Shown: positions 21,201-25,559 of the stretch, piece after piece
Layout of the letters: each line of letters begins with the position of its first letter
How positions within the stretch are numbered: the first letter of the stretch is position 1
DNA from: a virus
Virus record (IMG/VR): IMGVR_UViG_3300044701_000001
Coordinates: 1-25,559 of that record
Reading direction: 5' to 3' (one strand)
DNA: 25,559 bases
Notes under the pieces: generated by a model
Seen by the model: the letters and a program-made list of their open reading frames with translations, nothing else
What the model was told of the DNA's origin: nothing
The model's database searches: none
Translations under genes and position numbers: made by a program

Positions 21201-23034
21201 ATTGGTTTTGTATTCCAGAAATTATGTCGTTAATGCTCAAGCTAGATTTAGCAGGGTAACCTTGCTTACTACCCAAGATGCCCATCAAGTCGTTGTAACT
21301 CAGGCTAGATGGCTGTGAGTATTGGATAGGCTCTGGCACTTGACCATAGTTAGGGTCTAGGAACTTTTCCCATTGAGTACCAATTAGCAGGTTTCTGTCG
21401 CCAAAGTTAATTGGAGGCAATACTGTAGCAGGGGCAACACTTGTCCTTGGAGGAGTAGTCCAATTAGCAGGAACATCAACAATTGGATATTGAGTAGCAC
21501 CACCGCCACCACCACCAGTAGCAGCGTTAACACCTGCAATAGTAGTTCCAATTCCAAGAATTCTAATAATATCAGAGGCAGTTAATGATGTATCTTTAGT
21601 AGTTGGTGTAGTTGTTGTTGGAATTGTAACTGTAGGCGCAGTTGCTGTAGGTACTGTAGGTACTGTAGTAATAACTGGAATATCAGGCTGTGTAGGTCTA
21701 GGTGCAGTTACCTCAACAGTCGGAGGCGCAGTTGCACCACCACCTAAAATAGATGTAACAGCATTGATTACATCTGGAGATACTTGTTCTGGTCTGTTAG
21801 CAGTTGTTACAACAGTTGGAACTTGTGAAAGAGTGTTAATTAAATCAGTTGCAGTAATTGGTGTTCTGGCAGCATTAACAAGCAAAGTATCAGACGCACC
21901 TGTTACTGGCAATGCGCTAGTAATAGATGCAATATCTGCTGCACTTGCGTTTTCTAAAAACTGAGTAATCTGTGCGTTTGTTAATCCTGCACCTTGCATT
22001 GAACTAATTAACTGACTTTCAAGAGCATCATTAAACTGTGTTGCAGTCATGTTAGATGCGTCTATCGGACCACCCTGTAGATAACCACCCAATGCACCAC
22101 CTGCGCCACCTAGCAAAGCACCTTTAAGTGGGTCACCACCAGCAATTCCAGTTGTTAAACCACCAAGAATAGCGTTACCCAATGCGTTAGAAGCTACTGC
22201 ACCAGCACCTGCACCAAGCAAAGCACCACCAAGCAAACCACCCGCACCAGTTGCAGCTAATGCAAGTTGGACAATAGGCATCCATTGGTCTGCATCAGAA
22301 CTTGACGCACCAGTTGTATAAAAAACTGGAGTGCCATTGGGTGCAATTTCTACTCGATAACCTGTGTTACCTTTACCTGTAAAAGTGCCACCAAAAGCAT
22401 TGCCAGTTTGACGTTCACCATATGTACTAGGAACTTCTTGACCAGTTACTTTATTTCCATAAGTAGTAACTGTTTGTGTTTGACCAGTATCGTATGTATT
22501 GCCATTGTCATCTGTGTAAGTAACAGGGACTTGTTTAGTAATCTGACCAAACTGGTTAATGTCTGTAATTCCAATGCTAGACAAAATGTTAGCCATGTCA
22601 GCAGCGTTAGCTTGTGCTGAACCTTTGCCCTCGCCTGTCCATTGGTCAGCAGTACCTTGACCAAGAATTTGCTGAGTTAGATATGTCTGTGCAATTTCTG
22701 GATTGCCTTGAAGCGCAGAAGATACTTGTGTTGGAGAAACTCCAGCAGCTTGCATTGTTTGGTTAATCAATGTAGCGTCAGCATTAGGATTAGCGTTAAA
22801 CCATCCAAGAATGTCAGCGTTAGTTACAGCAGGTGTAGCAACCGCTTGTTGTACAGGAGGAGGAGGGGCTACTGGAGTTGTTGCTTGTGGTACTGGAGGA
22901 GGAGGCGCACCAGTAGCAGATTGATACTGAGCCGCACTTACACCAGCCTCTGCCATCGTTTGATTGATAAGGGCAGGACTAGCATTAGGGTTTTCATTCA
23001 ACCAACCGAGAATGTCTGCATTAGTAACTGCCAT
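21169..23034 (-). CDS. large virion protein with duplicated N-terminal repeat and Gly/Ala-rich core
   Basis: The 621-aa product begins with two near-copies of a 39-residue repeat (2-40 and 69-107) of the pattern AVTNADILGWxNxNPNAxxxLINQTMxxAGVS, separated by a proline-rich linker (43-60). A unique beta/Thr-rich part (about 155-245) follows, then a long Gly/Ala-rich hydrophobic core (about 253-330) that could enter membranes. Pro/Thr/Val linkers follow, then three short related C-terminal units (SLTASDIIRILG, SLSYNDLMGILG, SLSINDIISGI). Lying between portal and scaffold, it is probably a virion component, perhaps ejected. The function is not known and no enzyme motif is seen. Confidence 0.65.
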   Translation of the reverse strand: MAVTNADILGWLNENPNASPALINQTMAEAGVSAAQYQSATGAPPPPVPQATTPVAPPPPVQQAVATPAVTNADILGWFNANPNADATLINQTMQAAGVSPTQVSSALQGNPEIAQTYLTQQILGQGTADQWTGEGKGSAQANAADMANILSSIGITDINQFGQITKQVPVTYTDDNGNTYDTGQTQTVTTYGNKVTGQEVPSTYGERQTGNAFGGTFTGKGNTGYRVEIAPNGTPVFYTTGASSSDADQWMPIVQLALAATGAGGLLGGALLGAGAGAVASNALGNAILGGLTTGIAGGDPLKGALLGGAGGALGGYLQGGPIDASNMTATQFNDALESQLISSMQGAGLTNAQITQFLENASAADIASITSALPVTGASDTLLVNAARTPITATDLINTLSQVPTVVTTANRPEQVSPDVINAVTSILGGGATAPPTVEVTAPRPTQPDIPVITTVPTVPTATAPTVTIPTTTTPTTKDTSLTASDIIRILGIGTTIAGVNAATGGGGGGATQYPIVDVPANWTTPPRTSVAPATVLPPINFGDRNLLIGTQWEKFLDPNYGQVPEPIQYSQPSSLSYNDLMGILGSKQGYPAKSSLSINDIISGIQNQYGQAPVSTMG

Positions 23035-23036
23035 GA

Positions 23037-25169
23037 TTAACCCCTAATCTCTACGTTAGATGTAATGCCAGCACCAATCTTCATTGCTTTCAGTTGTGCT
23101 TCTGCTTCAAACTCTTGTTGCTTCATAGCAAAGTAAGCCTGTTGTTTCTCACGCTCTAGTTGCAACTTGGCAGCTTCCTTTTCACGCATCATCTGCATTT
23201 CAAGAACAGCCTTCTGTTGCGCCATCTCCATGTCAATCTGTTGTTGCTGTTGCTTCAACTGAATGTCAGCTTGTGCTTTAGCTTGGTTAGCCTGTATCTC
23301 AGCCTGTGTTCTGGCCATGATTGCTTGAACTTCTGGAGGCATCTGCTGTTGTTGTGGAGGAGGATTAGATAGCATCTGGTCTTGCTCTGGCGTAATTGCT
23401 TTGTAGAACTCAGCACTATCTTTAAAGCCAGCAATCTCTACCATACGTCCTAATGTGCCACGATACTGAGCAGGTGAAACGTAAGGATTAGCAGGGCCGT
23501 ACTGACCAATCAACTGCTCTTGTTTAGCAAGAACCATAGACAGCATAGCCATCTGCTCTTGTCGGTTTCCAGCACCTAAACCTACGTTGATAGAAACATC
23601 GTATTGGTTAGCCCATGTTCTAGGGTCAAACTCTACGAACTCACCACGCATACGCACCATTCGTGCCTTGTCCTGATACTTACAGAGCAAGTGCAAGATA
23701 CCTTGGAACAAAGACTTAACGCCTGTCTCAGCAAAGATTCGAGCCATCAGTTCAATCTTACCTGCGCCAGCTTGTTGCATAGAAGCTACCGCAGCAGCAG
23801 TTACGTTCTGCAAGATAGCAGGGTCTAAACCTTGTGAAGCATCAGATACACCTGTACGCTTAGACTGTACTGTGTCCAAATACTGAAGCATTGGGAAAGC
23901 CTGATTAGCCACGTTCTGCACAACTAACTGTTGAACAGCACCTTGTGACTTGGCACGAATAACACCACCAGCAGTAGATGTTAGCAAGTCATCTAGGTTT
24001 ACTTGACCTTCAACCGCAACCACACGAGCATTGTTTGTCAGATATAAGTTATCCAACATCTGACGAGTGATGGTAGTCTTGATTAACTGTAGGTCAACTG
24101 TTCTGTCAGCTAGTGAGTTACCAAAGAACTTGTGTGGAATTGGGATAGGACAGATTGAGTGGAAAGGAACATAGTCCACTTCCTCAACCATTTCCTTACC
24201 ATCCTCATCTTGCAGAATCTCATTTGAAGCGTAAAAGACTTGAGTCAGAGCAGCAATGCCCTTTCCGTTCATATCAGTTTTGACATAACACTCAAAGACC
24301 TCAATCTCTTGCATTGATGGGTCATCAGTCTGTGTTTGGTAAGGTTGCTCACCAGCAGAGTAACGAGCCACTCGCTCTGGCGTATAAGCCAAAGCATCAT
24401 CCATCTGTAAGCCTTCAACTTGTTTCTTGTTAAAACCCATAGCAACCAAGTCACTACGAGTCAACATCTGTCTGTGGGCTACGAATGGGCTATCAGCAAT
24501 AGTTCTAGCCTTCTTGCTAATCAAGAACTCCTCTGGAGGAACATTCTCAATCGTGACTTTGCCTGACTTTTTCTTTTGTTGCACCACAACATTGTGTGTA
24601 GCACTCATCACAGGCATACCCATAGGGTCAACAACTGGCTGCCCCATTGGGTCAATGATAGGAAGTTCTGTCGTATCTTGCTCGACAATCTCCATAGTCT
24701 CATCACTCATCAGCATTGCTAACTCGTCATCAGACAAATCAAAGTAACGCTCTTTAGTAATGTCTTCTTTGTTTTCCCAATAAGCCTTAACGATGCCGTT
24801 CTTTTGCATCAAGGCATCTTTAAACCAATCATGCAGAATGGCTACACCAGCGTTATCACGATTGAAAACCCAATTGCAGTAATCAGTAGCTTGCTTGGCA
24901 GAGGCTTCATCCCTTGGGCCTTGTGGCTCAAAGACTACGATATTGTCTGAGCCTGTAAAGATACGAACTAAGCTAGGTAACGCACCATCTATCGCTTCTG
25001 CCACTTCTCCAGTAACGATTTGAGACTTACCTTCGACCTCATTCCCATATGGCTGTCGTAGATAAGCCTCCAAAGCCTGTTTGCGCTGTTCAACAGTTTC
25101 GCTTTCAATAAAGCCAATTGCATCATCAATCTCTGACTGTAGTATTGACTTCAGTTCGTTCTGTTCCAT
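23037..25169 (-). CDS. portal protein (P22/SU10-type)
   Basis: This 710-aa product fits short-tail phage portals in length and sequence plan. It has an N-terminal helical region with EAYLRQPYGNEVEGKSQIVTG and ALPSLVRIF, a middle part with VEEVDYVPFHSICPIPIPHK, and FFGNSLADRTVDLQLIKTTI preceding a long helix. Then come QGLDPAILQNVTAAAVASMQ, the wing/crown part, and a Gln/Glu/Lys-rich coiled coil (about 600-690) at the C-terminus. The portal forms a dodecameric ring for DNA entry and exit. AAGGA is six bases before the ATG, and terminase lies just upstream. Confidence 0.93.
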   Translation of the reverse strand: MEQNELKSILQSEIDDAIGFIESETVEQRKQALEAYLRQPYGNEVEGKSQIVTGEVAEAIDGALPSLVRIFTGSDNIVVFEPQGPRDEASAKQATDYCNWVFNRDNAGVAILHDWFKDALMQKNGIVKAYWENKEDITKERYFDLSDDELAMLMSDETMEIVEQDTTELPIIDPMGQPVVDPMGMPVMSATHNVVVQQKKKSGKVTIENVPPEEFLISKKARTIADSPFVAHRQMLTRSDLVAMGFNKKQVEGLQMDDALAYTPERVARYSAGEQPYQTQTDDPSMQEIEVFECYVKTDMNGKGIAALTQVFYASNEILQDEDGKEMVEEVDYVPFHSICPIPIPHKFFGNSLADRTVDLQLIKTTITRQMLDNLYLTNNARVVAVEGQVNLDDLLTSTAGGVIRAKSQGAVQQLVVQNVANQAFPMLQYLDTVQSKRTGVSDASQGLDPAILQNVTAAAVASMQQAGAGKIELMARIFAETGVKSLFQGILHLLCKYQDKARMVRMRGEFVEFDPRTWANQYDVSINVGLGAGNRQEQMAMLSMVLAKQEQLIGQYGPANPYVSPAQYRGTLGRMVEIAGFKDSAEFYKAITPEQDQMLSNPPPQQQQMPPEVQAIMARTQAEIQANQAKAQADIQLKQQQQQIDMEMAQQKAVLEMQMMREKEAAKLQLEREKQQAYFAMKQQEFEAEAQLKAMKIGAGITSNVEIRG

Positions 25170-25317
25170 GTTTGTCCTTTGGAGGGCGACCCATTCGGGG
25201 TTTGTCCAATTGTAATGCTTTTACCACATTTTCCAACATTTCAAGACGTAATTCAAGTTCTTTTACTTTAGGGGCTAGATTTACCCCTTGCATTGATACA
25301 TACATCAGACAATCCAT
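25126..25317 (-). CDS. small coiled-coil protein with AT-hook-like GRPPK
   Basis: The 63-aa frame runs between terminase and portal and overlaps both. It has one amphipathic helix (KVKELELRLEMLENVVKALQ, about 17-36) and a basic tail with RMGRPPKDK, an AT-hook-like element. Three Met codons could start it; the fifth codon (ATG at 25303-25305) overlaps the terminase stop as TGATG, which is a plausible coupled start. Small coiled-coil proteins with GRPPK tails beside the terminase are a recurring feature as I recall. It might bind DNA ends or terminase; this is inference. Confidence 0.55.
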   Translation of the reverse strand: MDCLMYVSMQGVNLAPKVKELELRLEMLENVVKALQLDKPRMGRPPKDKHGTERTEVNTTVRD

Positions 25318-25559
25318 TTCGGAGTTTGGTTAATCGGCTTAGACCACGTTGAATGTCCTTCATCCAATCCAAGGGCTAAGTAACGGAAAGAATCAGAGCC
25401 ATGACTTGACCAATCGTGTAGTGGTCTTTCAAAGAATATCTTACGCTTCTCATCGTAGTCTCTGCGGTAGTTTCTCAGGCAGTTTAGTCCTGTTTGCACT
25501 TTAGGTACGTTAAACCAGCACCTTGGCAATAACCTTCTTACCGCTTGGATGCCATCATC
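25305..25559 (-). CDS. terminase large subunit, C-terminal end (partial)
   Basis: The frame is open to the window's right edge and gives 84 residues. The sequence VPKVQTGLNCLRNYRRDYDEKRKIFFERPLHDWSSHGSDSFRYLALGL is a typical end of the terminase nuclease domain; the HDWSSHGSDSFRY segment holds the conserved Asp of the RNase-H-like active site. A TTG within the frame at about 25527 is not the start, since homologous sequence continues upstream. Terminase pumps and cuts concatemeric DNA at the portal encoded next. Confidence 0.88.
   Translation of the reverse strand, partial: DDGIQAVRRLLPRCWFNVPKVQTGLNCLRNYRRDYDEKRKIFFERPLHDWSSHGSDSFRYLALGLDEGHSTWSKPINQTPKWIV

Noticed and set aside
1-25559. 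CRISPR array, tRNA genes, integrase or insertion sequence
   Set aside because: No regularly spaced direct repeats, no cloverleaf-like sequence and no recombinase or transposase motifs were recognised on either strand.

Overview
The window is a piece of a tailed double-stranded DNA phage genome. It has a short-tailed (podovirus-like) gene set: terminase C-terminus, P22/SU10-type portal, scaffold, SU10-type (DUF5309-like) major capsid, SU10-type adaptor, a P22 gp10-like stabilisation/tail protein, Gln/Ala-rich internal proteins and tail fibres. I see no sheath, tail-tube or tape-measure gene. A GH19 endolysin with an embedded Rz/Rz1 spanin pair indicates a Gram-negative host. The base composition, moderately A+T-rich, and the resemblance of several small proteins to those of freshwater betaproteobacterial phages suggest such a host, but this is inference.

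Layout. Positions 3-1462 are on the + strand and look like the end of the early/DNA-metabolism block: an SSB-like C-terminus, a PD-(D/E)XK-type nuclease, an HNH-AP2 homing endonuclease with its own strong promoter, and a MazG-like pyrophosphohydrolase. Everything from 1455 to 25559 is on the - strand and is read right to left. It begins with packaging and head genes: terminase, a small linker protein, portal, a 621-aa virion protein, a 79-aa protein, scaffold and capsid. Next come an HNH endonuclease between two terminators, the adaptor and gp10-like genes, and a jelly-roll-like structural protein. Three internal/ejection candidates, two tail-fibre genes, a GIY-YIG homing endonuclease and a tail-fibre assembly chaperone follow. 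The block ends in a dense run of tiny membrane-protein genes and lipoproteins, holin candidates, Rz/Rz1, endolysin, an HExxH zincin, a metallophosphoesterase and a 47-aa membrane protein. The + and - blocks converge with an 8-bp overlap of coding sequence at 1455-1462.

How it works together. The late block is almost gap-free, with many ATGA and TAATG stop/start overlaps, so it is probably translated as coupled cistrons. The few gaps hold structure. A strong stem-loop plus U-run follows the capsid gene, an AU-rich terminator-like hairpin follows the HNH gene, two tandem hairpins lie ahead of the scaffold gene, and one compound hairpin with a TATAAT box lies ahead of the 280-aa gene. Three free-standing homing endonucleases from different families occupy three gene junctions. 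Four very small genes (30, 40, 47 and 51 aa) are supported by overlap geometry and composition. No tRNA, CRISPR array, integrase or insertion sequence was seen.
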